Shown: positions 1 through 10,774, counted from the first letter of the stretch. The stretch is DNA of 64,000 nucleotides from Oceanobacillus damuensis (GCF_001618145.1 NZ_LQNF01000009.1:62001-126000), one strand, 5' to 3'. Translations and numbers: made by a program. The notes: a model not told the origin generated them from the letters alone.

Positions 1-1
1 G

Positions 2-688
<687 letters not shown>

Positions 689-715
689 TTTAATGAAGAA
701 ATGAGGTGAAAATAT

Positions 716-976
716 ATGGAAATGTTAGTATCATTATTACCTATTATCCTGATGTTCGTCATTTTTTACTTCTTGCTTATTCGTCCGCAGCAAAAACGTC
801 AAAAGCAAGTAAGACAAATGCAGAACGACCTGCAAAAAGGCGATGAGATCGTAACGATCGGTGGTTTGCACGCAAAGGTCCATGCACTTGATGAAGCTAC
901 AATCGTCCTGATTACTGGCGATGGAGCGAAACTTACTTATGACCGCTCAGCGATCCGCGAAGTAAAACAGTCTTGA
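716..976 (+). CDS. yajC: Preprotein translocase accessory subunit YajC
   Basis: 86-residue membrane protein: one N-terminal transmembrane helix (about residues 3-22), the family signature FLLIRPQQKRQKQ immediately after it, and a small soluble domain with GDEIVTIGGLHAKV. YajC associates with SecDF and the SecYEG channel. The site AGGTGA lies about 8 bases before the ATG. It is probably co-transcribed with tgt; a hairpin without a U-run lies just downstream at 993-1016 and a strong terminator at 1104-1138. Confidence 0.96.
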   Translation: MEMLVSLLPIILMFVIFYFLLIRPQQKRQKQVRQMQNDLQKGDEIVTIGGLHAKVHALDEATIVLITGDGAKLTYDRSAIREVKQS

Positions 977-992
977 TAAGTATCGGGTCATA

Positions 993-1016
993 AGCCAAAG
1001 ATGATGATCTTTGGCT
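993..1016 (+). other. Perfect 10-bp hairpin after yajC
   Basis: AGCCAAAGAT, loop GATG, ATCTTTGGCT. No U-run follows, so it is not a classical terminator; it may be a 3'-end stabilising hairpin. Confidence 0.5.
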
Positions 1017-1103
1017 ATGCAGGTACTCGTTTTATGTATTTTTCAGTACATAGATGACTTTACAACTTAATCGATGTTAACGGAATGTTAACGCTAGAAG
1101 CAG

Positions 1104-1138
1104 AAAAGAAGTTAATGCACAGGCATTAACTTCTTTTT
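1104..1138. terminator. Bidirectional terminator between yajC and yrzE
   Basis: Perfect stem with arms AAAGAAGTTAATGC and GCATTAACTTCTTT around the loop ACAG. The A-run before and T-run after let it serve both convergent genes. Confidence 0.85.
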
Positions 1139-1149
1139 ATTCGATAGAG

Positions 1150-1530
1150 TCACTCACTTGGTTCCCCTGCGACATTCACTCCAATGATACCGCCTAATAA
1201 TGCGACAGCAAGATACGCAAGGTGGTAAAGGGACTGTTCGAGTGAAAATCCTTGCTGGTATCCAAGGTACTGTACCAAAAAAATAATGAGAGAAAATCCG
1301 AGTCCAATTGTACCTCCTATCATCCATCCTTTAGCTTTTCCTTTAATTCCCGCCGTGATTCCACCACTGAAAAGTGCCACAAGTCCAATAATCAATGTTG
1401 CCCATTCCAGTCCCGGCCGTTCAAATGAAGTGAAATTCAGAATAAGAGCTAATACAAAACTGGATATTAGAATGATACCGAAGACTACAATCCACCCATA
1501 CAACAATGCAATAAATTGATTTTTTTGCAT
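1150..1530 (-). CDS. yrzE: TIGR04086-type four-helix membrane protein (YrzE-like)
   Basis: 126-residue integral membrane protein with four predicted helices, glycine-rich around GGITAGIKGKAKGW and ending GGIIGVNVAGEPSE. The ATG at 1530 is chosen because GGGGGG lies about 7 bases upstream; the frame could extend 11 residues further without a better ribosome site. It matches the small YrzE/TIGR04086 family that sits beside yajC and spoVB in Bacilli. Function is unknown; placement near sporulation and secretion genes is only context. Confidence 0.8.
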   Translation of the reverse strand: MQKNQFIALLYGWIVVFGIILISSFVLALILNFTSFERPGLEWATLIIGLVALFSGGITAGIKGKAKGWMIGGTIGLGFSLIIFLVQYLGYQQGFSLEQSLYHLAYLAVALLGGIIGVNVAGEPSE

Positions 1531-1660
1531 CTGTTTCCCCCCTAATGTTTGTCCGTCTATCACTATATTATTCCTGACAAATTAATTTAGAAGAAAATAT
1601 TTAAATTTTCCAAGCATATAATCTATAGAAGAATTTACCTTTGGATGAAAGAGGGGTAAT

Positions 1661-2959
1661 ATGGATGTCATCCTTGCAGCTTTAATTTTTGTAATCAGTT
1701 ATTTTTTTATTATGACAGAAAAAATAAACCGTGCTATTGCGGCACTTGCAGGAGGGGTACTCCTACTACTGACTGGAATATATTCGACATATGAAGTGTT
1801 CTTTCAGTATATAGACTGGAATACAATTGCACTATTGTTCTCGATGATGGTACTGATATCCATCACAGAGAAGACAGGTTTATTTACATTTATAGCAATC
1901 CGGTTTGCACAGAATGCACGAGGGAATCCAATATATCTTTTAATAGGTTCGGCATTGCTTACCGCATTAGGCTCTGCATTCCTTGATAATGTAACAACGG
2001 TGCTGATATTCGTCCCAGTGATGCTCAAAATTACTAAGCTGCTGCAGCTGCCGGCGTTTCCATATCTGCTGACAATCATATTCAGTTCGAATATTGGCGG
2101 TGCTGCTACATTGATAGGAGATCCTCCAAATATAATGATCGGACAGGCTGTTGACCATTTTACCTTTCTTTCTTTCATTCAGCATACCGCCCCTGTTGCG
2201 ATAATCATGTTTGCCGTACTAATTGGCTTTAGTCTTATTTTCTTTAGGGGAAGCTTAGCTGACATAAAGCCCAATCTGAAAGACCTGTCAGCTATTGATG
2301 CAAAAGAAAATCTCATTGTTTCTCCATTGTTGTTCAAATCTGTTGCGGTTCTTTTCATGACCTTGCTGGGATTTCTGCTGCATTCCTTTTTGCATATGGA
2401 GATGACAGCAATTGCCCTCACAGGAGCAATATTACTGTTATTGCTGACAGAGAACGAAGTGGAAACGGAAGAGATTCTATCAAGCGTGGAATGGGTAACA
2501 CTGTTCTTTTTTATCGGCTTGTTTGCCATTGTTGGGGGATTACAGCAGGTGGGTGTTATTGATGAAATGGCGAGAATGATTGTTGTGTCAACGGAAGGCG
2601 ATTATGCCAAAACGACATTGCTGATATTATGGGCCTCAGGGCTTTTTTCAGGATTTATTGACAATATTCCATTTGTGGCTGCCATGATTCCAGTTATTCA
2701 CGAATTCGAAACATACGGAATGGTCTATTTGGATCCGATATGGTGGTCATTGGCACTTGGAGCATGTCTTGGGGGGAATGCGACGTTGGTTGGGGCGTCG
2801 GCGAATGTGGTTGTTGCTGGGATGGCTGAAGCGGACAATCAAAAAATATCTTTTATCCGATTCATGATATACGGCATACCGATCGTAATGATATCATTAA
2901 TTGTATCAACCATTTACATTTACATCAGATACTTGATTCCATATATGGGACAAGGATAA
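1661..2959 (+). CDS. ArsB/NhaD superfamily (SLC13-like) ion transporter
   Basis: 432-residue polytopic membrane protein, about 11-12 helices in two repeats. The first half has SSNIGGAATLIGDPPNIMIG and the second GNATLVGASANVVVAGMA, the paired re-entrant signatures of the ArsB/NhaD/CitM fold. Substrate is unresolved: the family includes arsenite efflux, Na+/H+ antiport and organic anion carriers. No ArsR or ArsC gene is adjacent, so an arsenic role is not supported. RBS GAGGGG precedes the ATG. It is a single-gene unit ending in a strong terminator. Confidence 0.88.
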   Translation: MDVILAALIFVISYFFIMTEKINRAIAALAGGVLLLLTGIYSTYEVFFQYIDWNTIALLFSMMVLISITEKTGLFTFIAIRFAQNARGNPIYLLIGSALLTALGSAFLDNVTTVLIFVPVMLKITKLLQLPAFPYLLTIIFSSNIGGAATLIGDPPNIMIGQAVDHFTFLSFIQHTAPVAIIMFAVLIGFSLIFFRGSLADIKPNLKDLSAIDAKENLIVSPLLFKSVAVLFMTLLGFLLHSFLHMEMTAIALTGAILLLLLTENEVETEEILSSVEWVTLFFFIGLFAIVGGLQQVGVIDEMARMIVVSTEGDYAKTTLLILWASGLFSGFIDNIPFVAAMIPVIHEFETYGMVYLDPIWWSLALGACLGGNATLVGASANVVVAGMAEADNQKISFIRFMIYGIPIVMISLIVSTIYIYIRYLIPYMGQG

Positions 2960-2960
2960 A

Positions 2961-2997
2961 ACGGACACTTGGAATGAAAGCCAAGTGTCCGTCTTTT
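2961..2997. terminator. Bidirectional terminator, transporter / spoVB
   Basis: Perfect 12-bp stem ACGGACACTTGG / CCAAGTGTCCGT with an 8-base loop, followed by CTTTTA; the A-run on the other side serves spoVB. Confidence 0.85.
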
Positions 2998-4543
2998 ATC
3001 TTTTACGAAAGAATGGTATCTGTCTCAATTCCTCTTTTGTAATAAATTTGAGTGCAAAAATCAGTACCAGATATACAACAATAAATACAAATAAAACGAG
3101 TAAGAATGTCATCAGATTGGAATCCATTGTTTCAAGAATATTTTTCAGATAGCTTCCAACCATCCAGGAAAGAAAAAGCAGCACAATCATTTTACATGCA
3201 TCCAATAGTGGGATAGCATAGCCTATTGCTTTATACAGAACAGCCAGATGAAGTAATGTTACTACTACCACTCCAGCACTGATTGCGATGGCAGCTCCCA
3301 TAATGCCAAAGTTAGGGTTAGTTGCGAGTGCCAGTAATACAACAGATTTGAGGACGACACCTATCAGACTATTCCACATAGCCGGCCTGGCAAGGTCCAG
3401 CGCCTGCAACGTTGCCTGTAATGGAGATTGTATATAAAGAAGCAAGAAAAATGGTGCCATCAAAACAAGATAATGACTTGCATTGCCTGTCCCATACATA
3501 TAGGTGAGCAGCTGTACGGAAAAGAGGGATAATACAACTGTTGAGATGGCACCGGAAGCAAATGATATTCTTATAGACTGATGGATACGATAATGAATCA
3601 ACTTCCGGTTCTGATTGGCCTCTGCCTCCGCAATGGATGGAACGAGTGCAACTGACAGCGAATGGGTAATAAAAGTGGGGAGAAACAACAATGGCATTAC
3701 ATAGCCGGTTAATTCCCCGTATTGCTTTGTGGCAAGTGAACTTGACACTCCGGCCATGGCAAGACTCTGGAATACCAAAATCGGATCAAGAAAATTGGAG
3801 ATGGATCCAATCATTCTGCTTCCGAGGCTGGGTAGTGCAATGGAGAACAGTTCTCTTAGAACAGTTTGCCCGGATTTGACATAGGAAAAAAATCTGCTTC
3901 TCAGTTTCAAGGTTTTTTTCCTCTTAAACACATACAGCATATACATCAATGAAATGAGTTCGCCGAGTATAACGCTGAACATAGCTCCGGCAGCGGCATA
4001 CTCCACACCATAAGGGAGCAGGAGGTTTACAAAAAATGCCACACACGCAATACGGACTACCTGTTCGATGACTTGAGCATAGCTTTGCGGTTTCATATTC
4101 TGCTTTCCCTGAAAATACCCTCTAATGACAGCGGACACAGCCGCAATCGGAATTATAGGAGTTATGGCGATCAATGGAAGCATGGATCTGCTGTCTGTTA
4201 ATAAGGTGGATGCAAGATATGGAGCTCCAAATGCCAACAAAATGGTAAAAAGGACACTCGAAAGTAATGTGATCGCCAATGAAACAATCACTATTTTCTT
4301 GATTTTACTCTGGTCATTAACAGCATCCGCTTCGGCAACCCGCTTGGATATGGCGACAGGCAGTCCGAGCTGGGTCAAGGTCATTACTAGAAACAGCGTT
4401 GGAAGTGCCATCATGTATAGACCGACGCCTTCCTCCCCCATAAGCCTTGCAACTACAATCCGATTGATAAACCCCATGAATCGGGTAATCATTCCTGCGA
4501 TAATTAAGATGATCGCCCCTTGCAAAAATGTTTGTTTGGTCAT
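2996..4543 (-). CDS. spoVB: Stage V sporulation protein B (MATE/Wzx-type lipid II flippase family)
   Basis: 515-residue polytopic protein of the polysaccharide-exporter/MurJ-like MOP superfamily, about 14 helices. The N-terminus has FLQGAIILIIAGMITRFMGFINRI, followed by ARLMGEEGVGLYMM. In B. subtilis SpoVB is needed for spore cortex synthesis in the mother cell. Its position opposite comN and next to yajC/secDF matches B. subtilis, which favours SpoVB over paralogues such as YtgP or MurJ. The site AAGGCAGGT lies upstream of the ATG. Confidence 0.92.
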   Translation of the reverse strand: MTKQTFLQGAIILIIAGMITRFMGFINRIVVARLMGEEGVGLYMMALPTLFLVMTLTQLGLPVAISKRVAEADAVNDQSKIKKIVIVSLAITLLSSVLFTILLAFGAPYLASTLLTDSRSMLPLIAITPIIPIAAVSAVIRGYFQGKQNMKPQSYAQVIEQVVRIACVAFFVNLLLPYGVEYAAAGAMFSVILGELISLMYMLYVFKRKKTLKLRSRFFSYVKSGQTVLRELFSIALPSLGSRMIGSISNFLDPILVFQSLAMAGVSSSLATKQYGELTGYVMPLLFLPTFITHSLSVALVPSIAEAEANQNRKLIHYRIHQSIRISFASGAISTVVLSLFSVQLLTYMYGTGNASHYLVLMAPFFLLLYIQSPLQATLQALDLARPAMWNSLIGVVLKSVVLLALATNPNFGIMGAAIAISAGVVVVTLLHLAVLYKAIGYAIPLLDACKMIVLLFLSWMVGSYLKNILETMDSNLMTFLLVLFVFIVVYLVLIFALKFITKEELRQIPFFRKR

Positions 4544-4573
4544 TTTTGTCGACCTGCCTTCTCAAATAATTAA

Positions 4574-4592
4574 ATATCATATACAATGATAT
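4574..4592. promoter_or_regulatory. Inverted repeat between divergent spoVB and comN
   Basis: ATATCAT, 5 bases, ATGATAT, a perfect 7-bp dyad in the short divergent intergenic region. It could be an operator or only AT-rich chance; no matching consensus is recognised. Confidence 0.3.
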
Positions 4593-4655
4593 ATATGCAA
4601 AAAGGTGTACAAAGCATGACAGGCTAAAAGTATAAATCGGAATTGGTGGGATAAC

Positions 4656-4952
4656 ATGGAAATCAGACAGACCGTAAGTGAGTGGAAACAAATGGTGATT
4701 CCTGCATTGAAAAGCAAAGCAGAAGAATTGGAAATGATGGGTTACTCCCAGGCTACACCTGAAGATGTTTGGTCTTGCCTTGTGCAGAAAGTGTGGAAAG
4801 GAGCACCTGAAAAACGACTTTATGAGATCGTGCAGGATATTCTTCATCTGGCTTCAAATACATATTTAAGCTATTTAACAAGGAGTTCCTATCAGGACGA
4901 TAATCTGATGGCTTCCATTGCAGCTTTAACAGGAGAAAAGAAGGAAATTTAG
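4656..4952 (+). CDS. comN: Post-transcriptional regulator ComN
   Basis: 98 residues, the same length as B. subtilis ComN (YrzD). In that species ComN acts after transcription initiation on the comE operon and localises with DivIVA. The sequence is helical with a tryptophan-containing core (EDVWSCLVQKVWKG) and ends with LTGEKKEI. It lies divergent from spoVB and directly upstream of secDF, its conserved position. Its likely target, comEA-comEB-comEC, is in this same window near 58.5-62.1 kb. The regulatory role here is inferred from the family. Confidence 0.9.
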   Translation: MEIRQTVSEWKQMVIPALKSKAEELEMMGYSQATPEDVWSCLVQKVWKGAPEKRLYEIVQDILHLASNTYLSYLTRSSYQDDNLMASIAALTGEKKEI

Positions 4953-4998
4953 AAATCCTACATACTTGTTTTCGAAAAATTAGGGAGGAAGCAATTTA

Positions 4999-7251
4999 AT
5001 GAAAAAGAGAGGCAGAATCGTTGCCTTTTTTCTTGTCGTTTTGGTTTTGGCAGGAACAATCGGTACAACGGTAGCAGGAATTACAAAAGATATTAATCTA
5101 GGTTTGGACCTTCAAGGTGGCTTCGAAGTGCTTTATGAGGTCGAGCCTGTTGATGAACGTCAGGAAGTATCAAGAGGATTGCTGGAGGGCACTGTTCAAA
5201 CATTAAATGATCGTGTGAACCGACTCGGAATCAGTGAAGCCGTCATCAATATTGAAGGTGAAGATAGAATCCGAGTCCAGCTTGCGGGGGTTGAAAACCA
5301 GTCTGAAGCAAGAGATCTGCTATCTACATCGGCGCAATTATCTTTCCGTGATGTAAATGACAACGAATTGCTTGATGGTAATGACGTCAGAGAAGGAAGT
5401 GCAACACAGGATTTCGATCCGCAGACAAATGCTCCTATTGTCACTTTGCAGTTAAAAGACGCATCCAAATTTGGTGAAGTAACGACAAGGATCAGTCAGA
5501 TGACACCGCCTGATAATAAGCTTGTTATTTGGATGGATTATCAGGAAGGTGACTCCTATGCAGAAGAAGCACGGACTGCAGATTCAAAGTTCGTATCTGC
5601 CCCAAATGTATGGGACCCTTTACATACAACGAATGTCATGATTTCTGGTGATTTTACTGTAGAGTCTGCAAAACAGCTTGCAGATATTATAAATTCTGGA
5701 TCATTACCAGTTCATATGACAGAAATATTCTCCACTTCAGTTGGGGCACAGTTTGGTGAGCAGGCACTAAACGAAACCATTATCGCGGGAATTGTTGGTA
5801 TCGGATTGATTCTGCTGTACATGGTTGTTTTTTACCGATTCTCCGGATTAATTGCAGCTATCAATTTGACCTTCTATGTATATCTTGTTTTATTAGTATT
5901 TGAACTCTTAAACGGGGTACTTACCCTCTCAGGAATCGCAGCCTTAATATTAGGTGTTGGTATGGCTGTTGATGCCAATGTGATTACCTTTGAACGCATT
6001 CGGGAAGAATTACGGACAGGAAAATCTGTCAAAGCTGCTTTTAAAGCGGGTAACAAAAACTCGCTGACAACTATACTGGATGCAAATATTACGACGTTGA
6101 TCGCGGCGGTTGTTCTATTTATTTTCGGGACAAGCTCAGTTAAGGGATTTGCAACCATGCTTATCATCAGTATATTGATCAGCTTCCTGACAGCTGTTCT
6201 GGGAACAAGAATATTACTCGGTTTATGGGTTCAGAGCGGATTCCTTACAAAGAGAAAAACGTGGTTCGGTGTTAAGAAAACGGAAATTATGGATATCTCT
6301 GAAAGTGAAGGGGAACCGACGTTGTTCAACCGTAAAGTTGATATTGTCCAGCATCGGAAGAAATACTTTATGGGAACTTTAATACTCATCATAATTGGAG
6401 CAATAGCACTTGGTATCTACCAAATTAATCCTGGTATAGATTTTACGAGCGGGTCTCGGGTGGAAGTAGTTTCCGATTCAACATTGACTACTGAGGAAGT
6501 AGAGGCTGGGTTTGAAGAGCTTGGATTGGAAACGAACTCCATTGTACTTTCCGGTGGAAATAATGAACTGGCTGTAACACGGTTTGAGCATGTGCTTTCA
6601 GATTCCCAAGTGGAAGAAGTTCAGTCCTATTTTAATCAGCAATATGGTCAAGATCCGAGTGTAAGTGTCGTATCGCCGATCGTCGGGCAGGAACTGGTTA
6701 AAAACGCCATTTATGCAGTTTCCATTGCAGCCATTTTCATGATTATCTATGTGACCTTCCGATTTGAGTTTTTCTTTGCAGTCACGGCATTGATTGCATT
6801 GCTCCATGACGTATTTATTGTGCTTGCTGTTTTTAGTATTACGCAAATTGAATTCGACATTACGATTGTTGCAGCGATATTGACAATTGTTGGATACTCG
6901 ATAAACAATACAATCGTTATATTTGATCGGATCAGGGAAAATATAAGGAAGAAAAAACGGGTGAAGTCATTTAAGGAACTCGCTGGAATTGTAAATACCA
7001 GCATCATCCAATCCTTTACAAGAACGATGAACACCTCTTTTACAACGATTGTAGCAATAATGGCATTTCTCATTTTGGGGGCATCTTCCATTGTCAGCTT
7101 CGCGATTGCGTTGGCAGTAGGTATAGTTGCCGGAACCTATTCATCGTTATTGCTTGCTTCCCAGCTGTGGCTCGTATGGCGCGGGAAATCAGTTAAAAAT
7201 AAACCGTTGGACTTTACGAAGAAAAAAGGCGTTGAAGGACCCCAGGTATAG
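4999..7251 (+). CDS. secDF: Fused protein-export membrane protein SecDF
   Basis: 750 residues with SecD and SecF in one chain, as in B. subtilis (separate genes in many bacteria). The SecD half opens with one helix, then GLDLQGGFEVLYEV, a large extracytoplasmic domain and LGVGMAVDANVITFERIREEL. The SecF half starts near residue 445 with IDFTSGSRVEV and ends with VGYSINNTIVIFDRIREN. Twelve helices in total. It uses proton motive force to pull secreted proteins out of SecYEG. The ATG is preceded by AGGGAGGAAG. Confidence 0.97.
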   Translation: MKKRGRIVAFFLVVLVLAGTIGTTVAGITKDINLGLDLQGGFEVLYEVEPVDERQEVSRGLLEGTVQTLNDRVNRLGISEAVINIEGEDRIRVQLAGVENQSEARDLLSTSAQLSFRDVNDNELLDGNDVREGSATQDFDPQTNAPIVTLQLKDASKFGEVTTRISQMTPPDNKLVIWMDYQEGDSYAEEARTADSKFVSAPNVWDPLHTTNVMISGDFTVESAKQLADIINSGSLPVHMTEIFSTSVGAQFGEQALNETIIAGIVGIGLILLYMVVFYRFSGLIAAINLTFYVYLVLLVFELLNGVLTLSGIAALILGVGMAVDANVITFERIREELRTGKSVKAAFKAGNKNSLTTILDANITTLIAAVVLFIFGTSSVKGFATMLIISILISFLTAVLGTRILLGLWVQSGFLTKRKTWFGVKKTEIMDISESEGEPTLFNRKVDIVQHRKKYFMGTLILIIIGAIALGIYQINPGIDFTSGSRVEVVSDSTLTTEEVEAGFEELGLETNSIVLSGGNNELAVTRFEHVLSDSQVEEVQSYFNQQYGQDPSVSVVSPIVGQELVKNAIYAVSIAAIFMIIYVTFRFEFFFAVTALIALLHDVFIVLAVFSITQIEFDITIVAAILTIVGYSINNTIVIFDRIRENIRKKKRVKSFKELAGIVNTSIIQSFTRTMNTSFTTIVAIMAFLILGASSIVSFAIALAVGIVAGTYSSLLLASQLWLVWRGKSVKNKPLDFTKKKGVEGPQV

Positions 7252-7348
7252 CTGAAAATACAAGCTTTGTTGGACTACTTGGGAAAACTTGCACACATCT
7301 GGATGGATGAGAAAGCACTTAGATTTCGACTGGGAGGAGGTACCCGAG

Positions 7349-7684
7349 GTGAAAGGACAGACATATGTGATACTGGCAATTATTTTAGTAATCGTTGTCG
7401 CTGTATTTGCTGTAATCAACGTGGACCCTGTAGAAGTGAATTATTTATTCTGGACACAGGAATCTCCGCTAATACTTGTCATATTATTTTCTGTATTGAT
7501 GGGTGGAGTGATTACTGCATCAGTAGGTGCATTTCGCTTTTACCGATTACAGAAAGATTTGAAGCTCTTGAAAACAGAAAATGCTAATTTAACGAAAAAA
7601 CTAGAAGATAACGAGATTCCTGCAGCCTACACTCAAAACGATACGGAAACTGACGCAGAGGACAATAATTCTATAACTAAATAA
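7349..7684 (+). CDS. yrvD: LapA/DUF1049 family membrane protein (YrvD-like)
   Basis: 111 residues: two transmembrane helices (VILAIILVIVVAVFAVINV and ILVILFSVLMGGVITASVG) flanking the short loop PVEVNYLFWTQESP, then a cytoplasmic coiled segment and an acidic tail. This is the LapA/YrvD arrangement. The GTG at 7349 is chosen because GGAGGAGG lies about 9 bases upstream and nothing upstream in the frame looks like protein. It sits between secDF and recJ as in B. subtilis. Function is not established in Gram-positives. Confidence 0.85.
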   Translation: MKGQTYVILAIILVIVVAVFAVINVDPVEVNYLFWTQESPLILVILFSVLMGGVITASVGAFRFYRLQKDLKLLKTENANLTKKLEDNEIPAAYTQNDTETDAEDNNSITK

Positions 7685-7690
7685 TTCTGA

Positions 7691-7719
7691 TTGCTACCCC
7701 TGCCTGTCTTTAGTATAAT
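7691..7719 (+). promoter_or_regulatory. SigmaA promoter of recJ-apt
   Basis: TTGCTA at 7691-7696, a 17-base spacer and a consensus TATAAT at 7714-7719, with an RBS (AGGGGTGA) close behind and the recJ ATG at 7741. Confidence 0.85.
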
Positions 7720-7740
7720 AGATAGGTCAGGGGTGAAATT

Positions 7741-10059
7741 ATGTTAGAGAGTAAGGCAAAATGGAAATATCTTGCAGCAGATAACAATATAGGAGCAGCC
7801 TCGGATCCGTCACTTGATCTGTCACCAACTGTAAGACGGCTTCTAGAGCTTAGAGGCATCACCAGTACAGAAGAGGCCAGACAATTTTTATCACCTGATA
7901 TTAAAAATTTACACAGTCCATTAAAAATTGATTCTATTGAAATAGCAGCAGAGCGTGTACATAAAGCAATCGCTGCGCATGAGAAAATACTTGTTTTTGG
8001 AGACTATGATGCTGATGGTGTAAGCTCGACAACCGTCCTTATCAAAGCTTTGAAAGAACTTGGCGCGATTTGTGATTATTATATACCAAACCGTTTCACA
8101 GAGGGATATGGACCCAATGAGGCCGCATTTAAATCCGCTGCAGAAAATGGATATACATTAATCATTACTGTCGATACTGGCATTGCCGCTGTACATGAAG
8201 CAATGGTAGCGAAGCAAATTGGTATTGATCTTATCATAACGGACCATCACGAGCCACAGGAACAACTGCCTGATTGTTTTGCAATTCTTCATCCGGGGTG
8301 TTCTGCGGATTATCCGTTTCGTGAACTTGCCGGTGTCGGGGTTGCATTCAAATTTGCTCAAGTGCTGCTTGGGTACTTTCCAAAACATTTGCTTGAATTC
8401 GTGGCAATTGGTACGATTGCGGATCTTGTTCCATTAATAGATGAGAATCGCGTGTTTGCGTTTTACGGACTTCATGCATTAACGATTTCAAACAATCCGG
8501 GAATCAGAGCACTTAAACAAGTTTGCAATATGGAAGGGAATGTCTCTGAGGAAGATGTAGGGTTTTTAATCGGACCGAGAATCAACGCCGTTGGGAGATT
8601 ACAGGATGCTGACTTGGCCGTCCAGTTGCTTTTGACCGATGACCATGAGACTGCTCAGGAAATAGCGGAAGAAATTGATGCGATTAATCAGCAACGGAAA
8701 CAAGTGGTCAATGAAATTGTCAAAGAGGCTGATTCAATCGTCCAGGAATCTGGTCCACATGGGGTTATTATTGTCGCAAAAGAAGGATGGAACGAAGGTG
8801 TGCTTGGTATTGTGGCCTCGAAGCTTGTCCGGACGTATGACCGACCGGCAATCGTTTTGACGATCAAGCCAGAGTCAGGTGTTGTTAAAGGCTCGGCAAG
8901 GAGTATACCTGCATTCGATCTATTTCATAACTGTATGAAAATCAGAAGTCTGTTTACACATTTTGGAGGTCACTCACAGGCAGCAGGAATGACCTTTCCA
9001 CTGGAAAATATGGAAAGCATACAGAAAAGTCTCGATCAATTTATTCATGGACAATTAACGGTAGAAGATTTCAAACAGGAAATCATGATTAGCGCAGAAC
9101 TATCATTGGAAGATATTGACGAAGAGCTTGTCAATGAAATTGATAAACTGGCTCCGTTTGGAATGAAAAATCCCAAACCGGTTTTTCAGTTAAAAGAAAT
9201 ACCTTCTGATGCAAGAAAAATCGGAAGTGCCAAAAATCATTTAAAGCTCCAATTCAGAAATAATGGCTCTTCGCTTGATGCGATTGGATTTGGCATGGGT
9301 GAACTGTACGGCAATATTTCCCCCAACACACCGCTTACTATCGCTGGGGCGCTTGGAATCAATGAGTGGAACGGAAACCGAAAGGCACAGATCCTTATTC
9401 AGGATATGAAGATTGATGAGTGGCAGCTGTTTGACTATCGAGGAAAACGAAATGGCAATATCAAACCTTCAGGGAATGGGAAAGAGTTAATTATAGGTTT
9501 TCCGACAGACAACGATTATACCCAAATTGACCAGATAGGCTACAAGGCGCCTATCGATAAAATTGAACAAAAGGATACAGTTTATTTATTTGACCTTCCT
9601 GATGATCTTGATTCTTTGAAGGAAATTATTCAGCATACTAAGCCATTAAATATTTACGCTTGTTTTGAACTGGAGGAAAGTGCCTATTTATCAGCTTTCC
9701 CTTCCAGGGAGGAATTTGTTTGGTTCTATGCACTGGTCAGACAAAGAAAAGTGATGGATCTGAAAAAGGAACTTGGCAATATCATGAGACATAAAGGATG
9801 GAATAAAGATAAAGTTATCTTTATCTCAAACGTGTTTTTTGAACTTGGGTTTGTTAAAATAGAAAATGGTATCATAGAAGCACAGCCGAATCCGGCGAAA
9901 AAGGATTTGCAGGGTTCAAAATTGTACCAGGAAAGACTTCAGAAGGCTGCCATCGAAAAACAACTATACTATTCAAACTATGATGAACTAAAAAATTGGT
10001 TCGCCAGTTATATGGATTATTTGGGAAACCCCAAGGAGGAAGTAATAAATGGATTATAA
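7741..10059 (+). CDS. recJ: Single-stranded-DNA-specific exonuclease RecJ
   Basis: 772-residue 5'-3' ssDNA exonuclease of the DHH superfamily, used in recombination and mismatch repair. Seen: motif I FGDYDADG (about residue 88), VDTGIA, the namesake DHH (about 168-170, ITDHHEP), [13 protein letters not shown], and the DHHA1 motif GGHSQAAGM (about 410). An OB-like region follows, then the Bacillus-type C-terminal extension of about 200 residues. The last 11 bases overlap apt, so the two genes are translationally linked. Confidence 0.97.
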   Translation: MLESKAKWKYLAADNNIGAASDPSLDLSPTVRRLLELRGITSTEEARQFLSPDIKNLHSPLKIDSIEIAAERVHKAIAAHEKILVFGDYDADGVSSTTVLIKALKELGAICDYYIPNRFTEGYGPNEAAFKSAAENGYTLIITVDTGIAAVHEAMVAKQIGIDLIITDHHEPQEQLPDCFAILHPGCSADYPFRELAGVGVAFKFAQVLLGYFPKHLLEFVAIGTIADLVPLIDENRVFAFYGLHALTISNNPGIRALKQVCNMEGNVSEEDVGFLIGPRINAVGRLQDADLAVQLLLTDDHETAQEIAEEIDAINQQRKQVVNEIVKEADSIVQESGPHGVIIVAKEGWNEGVLGIVASKLVRTYDRPAIVLTIKPESGVVKGSARSIPAFDLFHNCMKIRSLFTHFGGHSQAAGMTFPLENMESIQKSLDQFIHGQLTVEDFKQEIMISAELSLEDIDEELVNEIDKLAPFGMKNPKPVFQLKEIPSDARKIGSAKNHLKLQFRNNGSSLDAIGFGMGELYGNISPNTPLTIAGALGINEWNGNRKAQILIQDMKIDEWQLFDYRGKRNGNIKPSGNGKELIIGFPTDNDYTQIDQIGYKAPIDKIEQKDTVYLFDLPDDLDSLKEIIQHTKPLNIYACFELEESAYLSAFPSREEFVWFYALVRQRKVMDLKKELGNIMRHKGWNKDKVIFISNVFFELGFVKIENGIIEAQPNPAKKDLQGSKLYQERLQKAAIEKQLYYSNYDELKNWFASYMDYLGNPKEEVINGL

Positions 10060-10561
10060 GCAATATGTCAAAATAGTAGAAGACTGGCCAAAACAAGGCA
10101 TTAAATTTAAAGATATAACCCCGTTGATGGATAACGGCAAAGCTTACAAATCAGCAGTCGATGAAATTGTTTCATTTGCAAAAGAAAAAGAGGCAGACAT
10201 CGTAGTTGGCCCGGAAGCAAGAGGTTTTATCGTTGGCTGCCCGGTTTCCTACGCATTGGAAATTGGTTTTGCTCCTGTTCGAAAAGAGGGGAAATTGCCG
10301 CGTGAAGTAATTAAGGTTGACTATGGCCTCGAATACGGCTCGAATGTCCTGACTATCCATAAAGACGCAATCAAACCAGGTCAGCGTGTATTGATTACCG
10401 ACGATCTGCTTGCAACTGGCGGAACAATTGAAGCAACGATTAAACTTGTCGAAGAACTCGGTGGTATTGTTGTTGGTTGTGCATTTTTGATTGAATTAAG
10501 CTATCTAGACGGAAAAGAAAAACTTGATGGATATGATGTATTAACCTTAATGACATACTAA
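10049..10561 (+). CDS. apt: Adenine phosphoribosyltransferase
   Basis: 170-residue salvage enzyme making AMP from adenine and PRPP. The type I phosphoribosyltransferase PRPP loop is [13 protein letters not shown] (residues about 114-126); the hood region has PEARGFIVG and the flexible loop RKEGKLPRE. The ATG overlaps the recJ end by 11 bases, with AGGAGG inside recJ. A terminator follows, so recJ-apt forms a short operon. Apt upstream of relA is conserved across Bacilli. Confidence 0.97.
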   Translation: MDYKQYVKIVEDWPKQGIKFKDITPLMDNGKAYKSAVDEIVSFAKEKEADIVVGPEARGFIVGCPVSYALEIGFAPVRKEGKLPREVIKVDYGLEYGSNVLTIHKDAIKPGQRVLITDDLLATGGTIEATIKLVEELGGIVVGCAFLIELSYLDGKEKLDGYDVLTLMTY

Positions 10562-10571
10562 AAAACCTCAT

Positions 10572-10614
10572 AATAGGTCTGATGCTATGAAAATAACGTC
10601 AGACCTATTGTTAT
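10572..10614 (+). terminator. Terminator of recJ-apt
   Basis: Stem AATAGGTCTGA / TCAGACCTATT, extended by two pairs, with a loop of about 12 bases and a following GTTATAT tail. Confidence 0.75.
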
Positions 10615-10627
10615 ATAAAAATTTAAA

Positions 10628-10656
10628 TGGACACGTGAACAGGAAAAGCATATAAT
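10628..10656 (+). promoter_or_regulatory. SigmaA promoter of relA
   Basis: TGGACA at 10628-10633, 17 bases, TATAAT at 10651-10656. It gives a leader of about 110 bases before the relA start, which contains pairable TACCAC (10691-10696) and GTGGTA (10738-10743). Confidence 0.75.
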
Positions 10657-10774
10657 TAATAATATTTAGGGATTTTGTAAAAATTTGCGCTACCACTGAA
10701 TGCGTGCAATATTCGGTTTTTAAAATCCGTTTGCTACGTGGTAAATAATGCAGACAGCTAGTAAAGGTGATTAC

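Noticed and set aside
1804..2178. Antisense frame of 124 codons inside the transporter gene
   Set aside because: No ribosome site, opposite a well-supported gene, and composition is that of a complementary strand.
1661..2959. Arsenite efflux pump assignment (arsB)
   Set aside because: The fold fits the superfamily, but no ars operon partners are present and the signatures are shared by Na+/H+ and anion carriers.
4317..4847. 176-codon minus-strand frame spanning the spoVB start and comN
   Set aside because: Overlaps two recognised genes; the Cys/His/Phe-rich composition is typical of a shadow frame.
7267..7587. 106-codon frame overlapping yrvD in another frame
   Set aside because: The alternative frame 7349-7684 has a strong SD and LapA/DUF1049 features; this one is Cys-rich noise.
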